Assembly: GCA_029939635.1 (NCBI GenBank)
Contig: JAOZSN010000004.1
Location: 1-37,496 of the forward strand
Direction: 5' to 3'
Length of the DNA stretch: 37,496 nucleotides
DNA from: Deltaproteobacteria bacterium
Lineage (GTDB): Bacteria; Desulfobacterota; Desulfobulbia; Desulfobulbales; SURF-16
Shown: positions 8,469 to 18,159 of the stretch, piece by piece
Layout: every line of letters begins with the position of its first letter
Position numbering within the stretch: the first letter of the stretch is position 1
Notes under the pieces: generated by a model
Database searches by the model: none
Seen by the model: the letters and a program-made list of their open reading frames with translations, nothing else
Told to the model about the DNA's origin: nothing
Translations under genes and position numbers: made by a program

Positions 8469-9581
8469 ATGAAAGCACTCATTGCCCTGGAAGATGGGGC
8501 CATTTTTGAAGGAGAATCCTTCACCGGAGCTGGTGAGACCAGCGGCGAAATCGTCTTTAATACCGGCATGAGCGGGTATCAAGAGGTCTTAACAGACCCC
8601 TCCTACACAGGCCAGATCGTCACCATGACCTACCCTCTTATTGGCAACTATGGGGTTAATGAAGAAGACAACGAATCAGACCGCATCCAGGTTGAGGCCT
8701 TTATCGTTAAAGAGTATAATGCCATCCCCTGCAACTACCGGGCAACAGGTTCCTTAGCGGATTTCTTAAAGAAAGAAAATATCCTGGGCATTGAAGGTGT
8801 CGACACAAGAGCCTTAACCCGCCATATTCGTGTAGCCGGTGCCCTGCGTGGCATTATCTCCACCAAAGATCTTGACCCCGACTCCCTGGTGGCCAAGGCC
8901 AAGGCCTCGCCAGGATTAGTAGGACGTGACCTGGTCAAGGAAGTAACCTGTAAAGAACCATACGGTTGGACAATAAAAGGCCCTGTGGCTGGCAATAATT
9001 TTTCCAGCTGTGATCCAGGCAAACACAAGATTGTCTGCTTTGATCTAGGCCTCAAGTATAATCAACTACGCCTGCTAGCTGAGCGTGACTGTGCCGTGCA
9101 GGTTGTTCCGGCTACTACTTCAGCCGAGGAAGTCATGGCCATGAATCCTGATGGCATCTTCCTCTCCAACGGCCCAGGTGATCCAGCCGGGGTAGAGGGG
9201 GTTATTGAGACAATCCGCGCCCTGCTGCCAGAGAAACCAGTATTTGGCATCTGCCTCGGTCATCAAATCCTTGGCCTGGCCTATGGTGGCACAACCTACA
9301 AACTTAAATTTGGTCATCGTGGTGCCAACCAACCGGTAAAAGATTTACTCACTGGCAAGGTGGAAGTTACCTCCCAAAACCACGGTTTCTGTGTGGACCT
9401 GGACAGCCTGCCCGCCGACGAGGTAGAACTTACCCATGTTAATCTTAACGATAATAGCCTGGAGGGCATGCGCCATAAAAAGTTTAATGCCTTTTCAGTC
9501 CAGCATCATCCGGAAAACGCCCCAGGCCCTCACGACTCAATTTATTTATTTGATCGTTTTATTGAAACAATGGACGAATAA
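8469..9581 (+). CDS. carA: Carbamoyl-phosphate synthase small chain (glutaminase subunit)
   Basis: A 371-residue subunit that hydrolyses glutamine and channels ammonia to CarB for carbamoyl phosphate (pyrimidine and arginine synthesis). The N-terminal CPSase_sm domain has ALEDGAIFEGESF, 'GEIVFNTGMSGYQEVL' and TYPLIGNYG. The C-terminal class I glutamine amidotransferase has SNGPGDPAG, the nucleophile C262 in VFGICLGHQILGLA, and the His/Glu pair H347/E349 in QHHPENAPGPHD. The start ATG 8469 was chosen because the family begins exactly at MKALIALEDG; an upstream in-frame ATG only adds repeat-encoded residues. carB follows after 122 bp holding a heptamer array. Confidence 0.95.
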   Translation: MKALIALEDGAIFEGESFTGAGETSGEIVFNTGMSGYQEVLTDPSYTGQIVTMTYPLIGNYGVNEEDNESDRIQVEAFIVKEYNAIPCNYRATGSLADFLKKENILGIEGVDTRALTRHIRVAGALRGIISTKDLDPDSLVAKAKASPGLVGRDLVKEVTCKEPYGWTIKGPVAGNNFSSCDPGKHKIVCFDLGLKYNQLRLLAERDCAVQVVPATTSAEEVMAMNPDGIFLSNGPGDPAGVEGVIETIRALLPEKPVFGICLGHQILGLAYGGTTYKLKFGHRGANQPVKDLLTGKVEVTSQNHGFCVDLDSLPADEVELTHVNLNDNSLEGMRHKKFNAFSVQHHPENAPGPHDSIYLFDRFIETMDE

Positions 9582-9635
9582 AACCGAACCGCAGGTAAGC
9601 GCAAACTCCGATGATGAAGTTTTTTTACTTCTACG

Positions 9636-9670
9636 GTTCGTAATTCCTTATTCGATATTCGATATTCTCT
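9636..9670 (+). repeat. 7-nt phased repeat array upstream of carB
   Basis: Units GTTCGTA, ATTCCTT, ATTCGAT, ATTCGAT, ATTCTCT run in strict 7-nt phase, ending about 33 bp before the carB ATG. Confidence 0.6.
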
Positions 9671-9703
9671 TTTCAACAGCTTTTCATCTGACTCCTAAAA
9701 AAC

Positions 9704-12700
9704 ATGCCTAAACGTACAGACATACATAAGATCCTCATCATCGGCTCCGGACCCATCATTATCTCCCAGGCCTGTGAATTTGACTACTCCGGTACCCAAG
9801 CGGTAACAGCCCTTAAAGAAGAGGGCTATGAGGTTGTCCTCATCAACTCCAACCCGGCCACCATCATGACCGACCCGGAGATTGCTGACCGCACCTATAT
9901 TGAACCCATCACCCCGGAGATGGTAGCCAAAATTATCGAAAAGGAACGTCCCGATGCCCTTCTTCCCACCTTAGGAGGCCAAACAGGCCTCAACACTGCC
10001 ATCAAGGTGGCAGAGATGGGTGTGCTGGAAAAGTATAATGTCGAGATGCTGGCTGCGGATGTTGATGTCATCAAGAAGGCGGAAGGCCGTGACTCCTTTC
10101 GTGAGGCAATGTATAAAATCGGCCTCAAGGTACCAGAAAGCGCCATTGTCCACACTATTGCCGAATCACGTGAGGCCGCTGATAAAATTGGTTTCCCCAT
10201 TATTGTCCGCCCTAGTTTCACCCTGGGGGGCACCGGTGGTGGCGTGGCCTATAATAGCCAGGAGCTGGATGACATGTGTACCGCCGGCCTTGATCTCTCG
10301 CTCAACACCGAAGTCATGCTGGAGCGTTCCCTACTGGGCTGGAAGGAGTATGAGCTGGAGGTAATGCGCGACCGTAATGATAACGTAGTCATTATCTGCT
10401 CGATCGAAAACATGGACGCCATGGGAGTGCATACCGGTGATTCCATCACCGTGGCCCCGGCCCAGACCCTGTCCGACCGCGAATATCAGGAGATGCGCGA
10501 TGCCTCCATTGCCATTATCCGGGAAATCGGTGTGGAAACTGGTGGTTCCAACGTCCAGTTTGCCATCAATCCTGAGAATGGCGAACAAATGATCATTGAG
10601 ATGAACCCCCGGGTATCACGAAGCTCGGCCCTGGCCTCCAAGGCCACCGGCTTCCCCATTGCCAAGATCGCTGCCAAGCTGGCAGTGGGCTATACCCTGG
10701 ATGAGATCACCAATGATATCACCCAGGAAACATACGCCGCCTTTGAGCCCACCATTGATTATTGCGTCATCAAGATCCCGCGCTTTACCTTTGAAAAATT
10801 CCCTGAGACCGAGGATGTCCTCACCACTGCCATGAAATCAGTGGGTGAGACCATGGCCATAGGTCGTACCTTTAAAGAAGCGCTGCAAAAAGGTTTCCGC
10901 TCCCTGGAAATTGGCATCAGTGGTTTTGGTGGCCATGCCAAATTTGAACTGGATGACCGTGACCAACGAGACCTGGAGCTCAAGCTCAAAACCCCCAACT
11001 CCCAGCGCATTTTCTGTCTCCATGAGGCTCTAGTTCGTGATATGGGTGTGGAACGTATCTATGAACTCACCGCCATTGACCCCTGGTACCTCCATAACCT
11101 GCAGCAGATCTACAACATGGAGCTGGAGATTAAAGAAAAAGGCTTTAAAGGGTTGCAAGGAGACTTCCTGCGCAAGGTGAAGCAGTTTGGTTTTTCTGAC
11201 GACCAACTAGCTTATATCACCGGCACCTCAGAAAATGACATCTGGCAACTTCGTGAAGAACAACAGGTAAAGCCGGTCTATAAGCTGGTGGATACCTGTG
11301 CTGCTGAATTTGAGGCTCACACCCCCTATTACTATTCTACCTTTGAACAGGAAAATGAGGCACGCTCCACCAATGGCCGCAAGGTGATGATCCTTGGTGG
11401 TGGGCCCAACCGCATCGGCCAAGGTATTGAGTTTGATTACTGTTGTGTCCATGCCTCCTTTGCCCTGCGCGAGATGGGTATTGAGTCAATCATGGTCAAC
11501 TCAAACCCAGAGACCGTATCCACCGATTATGACACCTCTGATAAGCTCTATTTTGAGCCGCTGACCCGCGAAGATGTCATGCATATTATTGACACCGAAA
11601 AACCAGAAGGTGTGATTGTTCAGTTCGGTGGCCAAACGCCCCTCAACCTGGCCGTGGCTCTGGACAAAATGAATGTTCCCATTTTAGGAACCTCCCCGAT
11701 GCCATTGACCGGGCCGAAGACAGGGAACGCTTCCAGAAATTCCTGCAAAAGCTGGGCCTGTTGCAACCCAATAACGACACGGCCCGAAACAGTACTCAGG
11801 CCATGGAAATCGCTGAACGCATCGGCTATCCAGTGGTGGTTCGTCCCTCATACGTTCTGGGCGGACGGGCCATGCGCATTGTCTATAATGAGCAGGAGTT
11901 AAAAACATATATGATCGAGGCAGTACAGGCATCAGCTGACCACCCCATTCTTATTGATAAATTTCTCAAGGATGCCATTGAAATTGACGTGGACGCCATC
12001 TGTGACGGCACCACGGTAGTCCTGGGCGGCATCATGCAGCATATTGAAGAGGCTGGTATTCACTCCGGCGACTCAGCCTGCGTCCTGCCTGCCCATGGTC
12101 TGACCCCAGCCATGCTCACCGAGATCAAAGAAGCCACCAGGGCCATGGCCCTGGAATTAGGTGTCATTGGGCTGATGAATGTCCAGTATGCTGTCAAGGA
12201 TCACACCCTCTACATCATCGAGGTCAACCCCCGGGCCTCCCGTACCGTACCCTTTGTCTCCAAGGCCACTGGCGTACCATTGGCCAAACTGGCCACCAAG
12301 GTAATGGCTGGCATGACCTTACAAGAACTGGAATTCACTGAAGAGGTTACCATTGATCATTATGCGGTAAAGGAAGCTGTCTTCCCCTTTGACCGTTTTG
12401 ATAATGTTGACACCCTGCTCGGGCCAGAGATGAAATCCACCGGCGAGGTCATGGGCATTGACCATGACCTTGGTCTGGCCTTTGCCAAATCGCAATATGG
12501 CGCAGGTCAACCCATTCCTTCCGGAGGCACCATTCTTATATCAGTACGTGACAACGACAAAGAGGCAATCCTGCCAGTGGCCCGTGATTTGGAGAGCTAC
12601 GGCTTTGCAATAGTCGGCACAAAGGGAACTGCCGCCTTTTTACAGGACAATGGAGTAAAGTGCACCAGAGTCTATAAAATCTCAGAAGGACGCCCCCATC

Positions 12701-12915
12701 TGCTGGATAAAATTCATGATGAAGATATTCAATGGATTATCAACACCTCCATGGGTACCCGCACCAAGGATGACTCATTTATCATTCGCCGTGCTGCCTT
12801 AAAATACCATTTGCCCTACACCACCACCATCACCGGGGCTGTTGCAATGGCCCAGGCCATTGCCAGTCTGCGTAAGCAGGAACTTGAGGTAAAATCAGTG
12901 CAGGAATATTTTTAG
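9704..12915 (+). CDS. carB: Carbamoyl-phosphate synthase large chain, interrupted by a one-base frameshift
   Basis: Large subunit forming carbamoyl phosphate from bicarbonate, ammonia and two ATP. If read through, it is about 1071 residues, the normal length. The N-terminal half starts with KILIIGSGPIIISQACEFDY and has the ATP-grasp sequence RPSFTLGGTGGG and MNPRVSRSSALASKATG. The second half starts with GGPNRIGQGIEFDYCC and repeats the fold (RPSYVLGGRAM, VNPRASRTVPFVSKATG). The C-terminal MGS-like regulatory domain has VGTKGTAAFLQDNGV and INTS. The frame breaks near 11698. The + strand reads TCC CCG ATG GCC-like out of frame, whereas the family sequence requires ...TSP-DAIDRAEDRERF, restored by one extra G between CCG and AT. 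The first frame then runs to a stop at 11900-11902. Probably a single-G deletion or a sequence error, since no other copy is visible. Confidence 0.9.
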
Positions 12916-13030
12916 TAAAAAAAATCACTTCTGCCCTTTTAATTTTTTAAAAAATAATTATTGTTCTGTCCCTTAAACCAAAAAGTTAAATAGAAAACGT
13001 GCCTTACATCCATGCACATAGGAGTTTTTT

Positions 13031-14995
13031 TTGAATAATTTTTATAAGAATCTGTCCATGTGGTTGATCATTGGTATGGCCATGATCCTCCTCTTTCAGA
13101 TGTTTAACACCCCCCAGCAAGGGGCTGAACAACTCAGCTATTCTGACTTTCTCACCAGAGTAGAATCTGGTGCCATCCAATCTGTTATAGTCCAGGGCGA
13201 TGTTATCAGCGGTTCCTTCAATGGTAAGGATTTCACCTCTGTTTCCCCCATGACAGATCTGGAACTATGGTCCATCCTGCGTAAATCAGGGGTGGAACTT
13301 ACCGTCAAGCCCATAGAGAAGCCGCCGTGGTATATTACCATTCTGGCCAACTGGTTCCCGATGCTACTGCTCATTGGTGTATGGATCTTCTTCATGCGTC
13401 AGATGCAGATGGGTGGTGGTAAGGCCATGAGCTTTGGCAAGAGCAAGGCCCGCATGCTTAACGAAGATACCATCAAAGTCACCTTCAAGGATGTAGCTGG
13501 CATTGAAGAGGCAAAAGAGGAGCTTTCAGAAATTATCGATTTTCTGCGTGACCCTAAAAAATTCACCCGCCTAGGTGCCCGTATCCCCAAGGGCGTTATG
13601 CTTACCGGCTCGCCAGGCACAGGCAAAACCCTGCTGGCCAAGGCCATTGCCGGTGAGGCCGAGGTACCATTTTTCTCCATCAGCGGCTCTGACTTTGTCG
13701 AGATGTTTGTTGGCGTTGGTGCCTCCCGCGTACGAGATCTGTTCACCCAAGGCAAGAAAAATGCACCCTGTATTATCTTTATAGATGAGATTGATGCAGT
13801 GGGTCGCCATCGTGGTGCAGGACTAGGTGGTGGTCATGATGAGCGCGAGCAAACCTTAAATCAACTTCTAGTTGAGATGGACGGCTTTGAGGACAATGAC
13901 GGAGTTATCATCATAGCTGCCACTAACCGTCCTGATGTCCTTGATCCTGCCTTATTACGCCCAGGCCGTTTTGATCGTCAAGTTGTTGTACCGGTTCCAG
14001 ATATAGGTGGCCGTGAAAAAATACTTGAAGTACATGGGAACAAATTGCCACTGGCCCCAGATGTAGATTGGGCCGTTCTTTCGCGAGGCACCCCAGGTTT
14101 TTCCGGTGCTGATCTGGAAAATATGGTCAATGAGGCAGCCCTTATTGCCGCCCGTGAGGATACTGACAAGGTAGATATGGCGGCTATGGAAAAGGCCAAA
14201 GACAAGGTGATGATGGGTGCTGAACGCAAATCCATGATCATCACTGATAAAGAAAAAGAGATTACGGCCTACCATGAGGCTGGCCATGCCCTTATAGCTA
14301 AATTACTGCCAGAGACTGATCCCGTTCACAAGGTAACCATTATCCCCCGTGGCCGCGCCTTGGGTCTGACCATGCAGCTACCCACTGAGGATAAGTACTC
14401 TCACACCAAGAGTTATTTGCTCAACAATATCCGCATCCTGCTCGGTGGTCGCATTGCGGAGGAACTCATCTTCCACGAGACCACCACTGGCTCTGGCAAC
14501 GATATTGAACGGGCCAGCGGACTGGTTCGCAAGATGATCTGTGAGTGGGGTATGAGCGAGGAGATGGGGCCCATCACCTTTGGCAAGAAAGAAGAGCAAA
14601 TTTTTCTTGGACGCGAAATTTCCCAGCACCGTGATTACAGCGAGGCCACCGCCATCAAAATTGATGAGGTGGTAAAAAAGATGATCATCAAATGTCATGA
14701 CGAGGTCACCCAAAAGCTGTCTGACAATATTGATATCCTCAAAGAGATGGCTGAACTCTTGCTGGAGAAAGAGACCATCACTGGTGCAGACATCACTACT
14801 ATCCTGGCCAACCACGGCCTGGAAGATATGAGCCCTCCTCCCAGTGGCCCAGTGGTAAAGAAAACTGAGGCAAAAAAACCTGCTGAGCCTGTTGTTGAAA
14901 AATCAGCAGCAGAGTCAACCCCAAACCCTGAGGCCAGCGCCGCGAAGGTGTCCACCGCACCACCTGCTGAACCAAGTGCCGAACAGCAAGAGTAA
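13031..14995 (+). CDS. ftsH: ATP-dependent zinc metalloprotease FtsH
   Basis: A 654-residue inner-membrane AAA+ protease that degrades misfolded membrane proteins and regulators; in many proteobacteria it turns over RpoH and LpxC. TM1 is at about 11-27 and TM2 at 104-122, with a periplasmic domain between them. The AAA module has Walker A at 193-200 (GSPGTGKT), Walker B at 248-253 (IIFIDE), the pore motif FVGVG, and the second region of homology ATNRPDVLDPALLRPGRFD. The metalloprotease HEAGH is at 415-419, with a third Zn ligand in SGNDIERAS. The tail after about 600 is low-complexity A/P/E/K-rich. The TTG start at 13031 is supported by GGAG seven bases upstream. folP downstream is a common deltaproteobacterial neighbour. 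Confidence 0.96.
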   Translation: MNNFYKNLSMWLIIGMAMILLFQMFNTPQQGAEQLSYSDFLTRVESGAIQSVIVQGDVISGSFNGKDFTSVSPMTDLELWSILRKSGVELTVKPIEKPPWYITILANWFPMLLLIGVWIFFMRQMQMGGGKAMSFGKSKARMLNEDTIKVTFKDVAGIEEAKEELSEIIDFLRDPKKFTRLGARIPKGVMLTGSPGTGKTLLAKAIAGEAEVPFFSISGSDFVEMFVGVGASRVRDLFTQGKKNAPCIIFIDEIDAVGRHRGAGLGGGHDEREQTLNQLLVEMDGFEDNDGVIIIAATNRPDVLDPALLRPGRFDRQVVVPVPDIGGREKILEVHGNKLPLAPDVDWAVLSRGTPGFSGADLENMVNEAALIAAREDTDKVDMAAMEKAKDKVMMGAERKSMIITDKEKEITAYHEAGHALIAKLLPETDPVHKVTIIPRGRALGLTMQLPTEDKYSHTKSYLLNNIRILLGGRIAEELIFHETTTGSGNDIERASGLVRKMICEWGMSEEMGPITFGKKEEQIFLGREISQHRDYSEATAIKIDEVVKKMIIKCHDEVTQKLSDNIDILKEMAELLLEKETITGADITTILANHGLEDMSPPPSGPVVKKTEAKKPAEPVVEKSAAESTPNPEASAAKVSTAPPAEPSAEQQE

Positions 14996-15010
14996 CAAGC
15001 TCAAAAAGAT

Positions 15011-15154
15011 GAACGTCCAACATCGAATTACAGGAACCTAATTGTGAGAAGCCAACAGGCTCTAGTGGCCTTTATTCCTGCCCACATAGTATCGGCTTCC
15101 TCTGTTTTATCCATTCAAAATTCGATGTTGAACGTTCGATGTTCGATGTCCATC
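15011..15154. repeat. Inverted pair of 7-nt phased repeats before folP
   Basis: The left arm at 15011-15029 is, reversed, AATTCGATGTTGGACGTTC. The right arm at 15119-15137 is AATTCGATGTTGAACGTTC (18 of 19 identical). The right arm continues in 7-nt phase: ATTCGAT, GTTGAAC, GTTCGAT, GTTCGAT, GTCCATC. About 90 bp lie between the arms. The element fills most of the ftsH-folP gap. Confidence 0.7.
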
Positions 15155-15178
15155 TTTTAACACCCTGACCTCTCCCCG

Positions 15179-16015
15179 ATGCTCATCACCACCTCCCACC
15201 ATACCCTTGATCTAAGCAAACGTCCCCATATCATGGGGATTATAAACGTCACCCCTGACTCCTTTTCCGATGGTGGCCAGCTCAGCTCGGAAAAAGCATT
15301 GCTCAATCAGGTGAAAACCATGATTGAAGATGGGGCTGATATCCTTGATATTGGCGGTGAATCCACCCGCCCTGGTGCCCCTGCTGTTTCGTTAGAAGAG
15401 GAACTGCGCCGGGTAGTGCCAGCCATTGAGCTGATCCGCCGCCACTATACCACAGCAATATCAATAGACACTACCAAGGCCGAGGTAGCACGGCAGGCCT
15501 TGGCTAGCGGTGCTGATATCGTTAACGACATCAGCGCCCTGCGCTTTGATCCAGCCATGCTGCCCCTGGTCGTTGAAAAAAATGTCCCGTTGATCATCAT
15601 GCATATGCAAGGTAAGCCTGGCACCATGCAGCAGGCACCTCATTATGACAATGTGGTGACAGAGATCATGGCAGAGCTGCAAGGCTGGCTGGACCATGCC
15701 ACAGACAAGGGCCTGCGCAGAGATAAAATCATCCTTGACCCAGGTATCGGCTTTGGCAAAAATCTGGATCATAATCTTGCCATCCTCAAACACCTCGCTG
15801 ATTTCACCAGCCTCGGCTGCCCCCTTCTTCTTGGCCACTCCCGCAAAAAATTCATAGGACAGCTCCTTAATAAAGGAGAAGCCGCACAACGTGACCACGG
15901 TACTGCAGTTATCTCTGCCCTCGCCGCCCTTCAGGGCGTAGCTATCATCCGTGTCCATAACGTTGCCCTCACCAAACAGGCCATTACGTTAGCCATGGCT
16001 ATCCGGCAGGCTTAA
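15179..16015 (+). CDS. folP: Dihydropteroate synthase
   Basis: A 278-residue TIM-barrel enzyme condensing p-aminobenzoate with 6-hydroxymethyl-7,8-dihydropterin pyrophosphate in folate synthesis. All family signatures are present: IMGIINVTPDSFSDGG (18-33), DILDIGGESTRPGA, SIDTTKAEVA, the NDISALR turn, IIMHMQGKPGTMQ, ILDPGIGFGK and LLLGHSRKKFIG. Length is typical. The ATG at 15179 has no clear Shine-Dalgarno. It lies after ftsH, separated by a repeat element of about 180 bp. In many related genomes a diadenylate cyclase gene follows folP; here an adenylate cyclase-like gene follows instead. Confidence 0.95.
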   Translation: MLITTSHHTLDLSKRPHIMGIINVTPDSFSDGGQLSSEKALLNQVKTMIEDGADILDIGGESTRPGAPAVSLEEELRRVVPAIELIRRHYTTAISIDTTKAEVARQALASGADIVNDISALRFDPAMLPLVVEKNVPLIIMHMQGKPGTMQQAPHYDNVVTEIMAELQGWLDHATDKGLRRDKIILDPGIGFGKNLDHNLAILKHLADFTSLGCPLLLGHSRKKFIGQLLNKGEAAQRDHGTAVISALAALQGVAIIRVHNVALTKQAITLAMAIRQA

Positions 16016-16026
16016 AAAATACCCTT

Positions 16027-16096
16027 AAGTTTCTGCTTTTAAGTTTCAAGTTGTAGGAAGTTTCTTCTTAGATAGCTCATCAAACTGGAAACTGTC
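16027..16096. repeat. 7-nt phased AAGTTTC/AACTGGA-type repeats before the adenylate cyclase gene
   Basis: AAGTTTC, TGCTTTT, AAGTTTC, AAGTTGT follow one another in 7-nt steps (16027-16054). AACTGGA, AACTGTC (16083-16096) lie in the opposite sense. Degenerate compared with the other arrays. Confidence 0.45.
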
Positions 16097-16166
16097 TTTT
16101 TGCCACTCTTTCCTGTATTCTATTTCCAGAAACCCATCCCTTGTCCCTTAAGCCCTGGCCCTTTAG

Positions 16167-18110
16167 TTGAAAAAAAAGATCAAACGATATCAGGCCTATA
16201 ATCGTAGCCGTAAAATCAAGGCCATTAATTTCAATACCCAGACGGCCACCATTCTCTTTAAGGTGGTGCCCTATCTGCTCCATTGTAATTACCAAGACCT
16301 TCCCGGCTATATTGATCACCCCGATGTTCCATATGGTATCTACCGTTTTCTGCCTGACAAATTTGTCAACATGGAAACCTTTCGTCGCTATTTTCCCAAC
16401 TCAACAGCACGCAGCATTAAAACATCATCTCCCTATGCCCTTAACCCTCATATACATTCATTAAAAACCATTGGCTCCATTGGCACCATTGCCCAAGCAA
16501 CCAAATCTGACTGCGACTACTGGGTATCCATACGATTGGAAGAGTTAGGCCCCCATGGTCTGAGGCTCTTGGAAGAGAAATGCCGAGCCATTGAACAATG
16601 GGCCATGGATCTGGGGGTAGAAATTTACTTCTTTCTCATGGACATAGAACAAACCAGAAACAACCATTTTGGCTCCAGTGCTGAGGAAGAATCTGCCGGA
16701 TCAGCCCTAAAGCTGTTACTAAAGGACGAGCTTTTTCGTTCTCACATCTTGGTCGCTGGAAAAATGCTGCTCTGGTGGCTTATTCCGCCCGGCCTTACAG
16801 AGAAACAATACAGAGAATATGTTGCCCAAATGGCCGCCAAGGGCCTTGATATGGATGGATTTATTGACCTGGGATATCTCTCCGTCATCCCAAAGGCAGA
16901 AATATTTGGCGCCTGCCTCTGGCAGCTTAACAAGGCTTTAGACAGCCCCTTCAAATCCGTCATTAAGTTTGCCTATCTTGAGCTGTTGCTGCGCAATGAC
17001 ACAGATACCCTGCCCCTTTTTTCCACTAAGATATTGCGACTGGTTACCTTTCCGCAATATCTCTCAGAACAGGAACCACCTCTTTCCATGGCAGAGATAG
17101 ATCCCTATCTCCTCCTGGCTCGTGATATCGTCGCCTTTTACCAGAAAAATGATAGTGGCAACCATGATGACGATCTCATCCGCGACTGTCTCTTTCTCAA
17201 GGCCTTGGAGGGCATGCGGTCACAAAAGAGGATGAAACACCATAAAAAGGTAATGAAACTCATGCAGACCTGGGACTTGCTCCCCCGTGATATGGGCCGG
17301 ATCCTGCAGATCAATAAATGGAGTTATAATGAGCTACTGGCCTCTGGCACCAAGGTTCATAATTACCTGCTGGCCACCTATAAACGCTTACGCTGGTTTT
17401 TCTCCACCTATGCCAAGGAGACAGGCTTAACTATCACCCAACGAGACATCTCCATCCTAGGCCGTAAGCTCTTCTCCTTCTACGAGAAAAAACCGCACAA
17501 AATCGAATACATCCGCAGCCTGTCCCGTGACATCATGTGCCAAACGGCAATCACCTTCCATATTACCCGCTATGAAAGGGAAGTTTATTTTTACGCCTTC
17601 CAAGGCAAACAGAACCATGACTCCATAAAACAACAGCTCAACATGCAGATCCGGCGAGAGTCAAATATAATCACCTTGCTTGCCTGGTTGGTGGTCAACG
17701 GTATTTTACAGAAAAACACATCATTATATCTGACCAAAAATTTTCTAGAAGTCAATCTCTCTGAAATCCAGGAGGTCGCTGAAAAAATTATTGTCGCCTT
17801 TCCCCTGGTTAAATTTTCTAACATCGCGGCCCATGAACTTCTTGAAAAAGAAACTATCACCTACGCCCTGGCCATTGTCAATTTTCATAAATTGCCAGTG
17901 CACCACGAAAAAGAGCTGCACTCGTCCATCATCAGCCAAAATAATTACGGTGAATTTTTCTGCCACCACTACACCACTGTCACCCAGCTAAAAAACCAAT
18001 TTCGTCTTTTGCTCACTAAACATTTTGTCAGCCGCTGGAATAATAACCTTGAGGTCTTTACCCCACCCCAACCAGAGCAGTACTATATTGAAGAGATGTT
18101 AAAAAAATAG
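16167..18110 (+). CDS. cyaA: Class I (CyaA-type) adenylate cyclase, short form
   Basis: A 647-residue protein related to the enterobacterial class I adenylate cyclase, which makes cAMP from ATP. The N-terminus has LPGYIDHPDVPYGIYRF. The nucleotidyltransferase core has GSIGTIAQ then KSDCDYWV, where D115 and D117 match the catalytic SDLDIW aspartates of CyaA. Following blocks correspond closely to CyaA: WAMDLGVEIYFFLMD, AGSALKLLLKDELFRS, AGKMLLWWLIPP, FIDLGYLSVIPKAEIFGACL and WQLNKALDSPFKSVIK. E. coli CyaA is about 848 residues, so the C-terminal regulatory part is shortened and not recognisable. The start is TTG 16167, directly after an in-frame TAG and with no Shine-Dalgarno. A cAMP receptor is not in the window. 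Confidence 0.85.
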   Translation: MKKKIKRYQAYNRSRKIKAINFNTQTATILFKVVPYLLHCNYQDLPGYIDHPDVPYGIYRFLPDKFVNMETFRRYFPNSTARSIKTSSPYALNPHIHSLKTIGSIGTIAQATKSDCDYWVSIRLEELGPHGLRLLEEKCRAIEQWAMDLGVEIYFFLMDIEQTRNNHFGSSAEEESAGSALKLLLKDELFRSHILVAGKMLLWWLIPPGLTEKQYREYVAQMAAKGLDMDGFIDLGYLSVIPKAEIFGACLWQLNKALDSPFKSVIKFAYLELLLRNDTDTLPLFSTKILRLVTFPQYLSEQEPPLSMAEIDPYLLLARDIVAFYQKNDSGNHDDDLIRDCLFLKALEGMRSQKRMKHHKKVMKLMQTWDLLPRDMGRILQINKWSYNELLASGTKVHNYLLATYKRLRWFFSTYAKETGLTITQRDISILGRKLFSFYEKKPHKIEYIRSLSRDIMCQTAITFHITRYEREVYFYAFQGKQNHDSIKQQLNMQIRRESNIITLLAWLVVNGILQKNTSLYLTKNFLEVNLSEIQEVAEKIIVAFPLVKFSNIAAHELLEKETITYALAIVNFHKLPVHHEKELHSSIISQNNYGEFFCHHYTTVTQLKNQFRLLLTKHFVSRWNNNLEVFTPPQPEQYYIEEMLKK

Positions 18111-18159
18111 CTCCGGATTCTGTCCACAACAGTCGAAACGTCACGCACCAGGAAAAACA

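Noticed and set aside
11690..11710. Programmed -1 frameshift in carB
   Set aside because: The site CTCCCCGAT is not a good slippery heptamer and no downstream stimulator was seen; a one-base indel is simpler.
14378..14815. 145-codon antisense frame within ftsH
   Set aside because: Lies wholly within the conserved FtsH protease domain; no coding features of its own.
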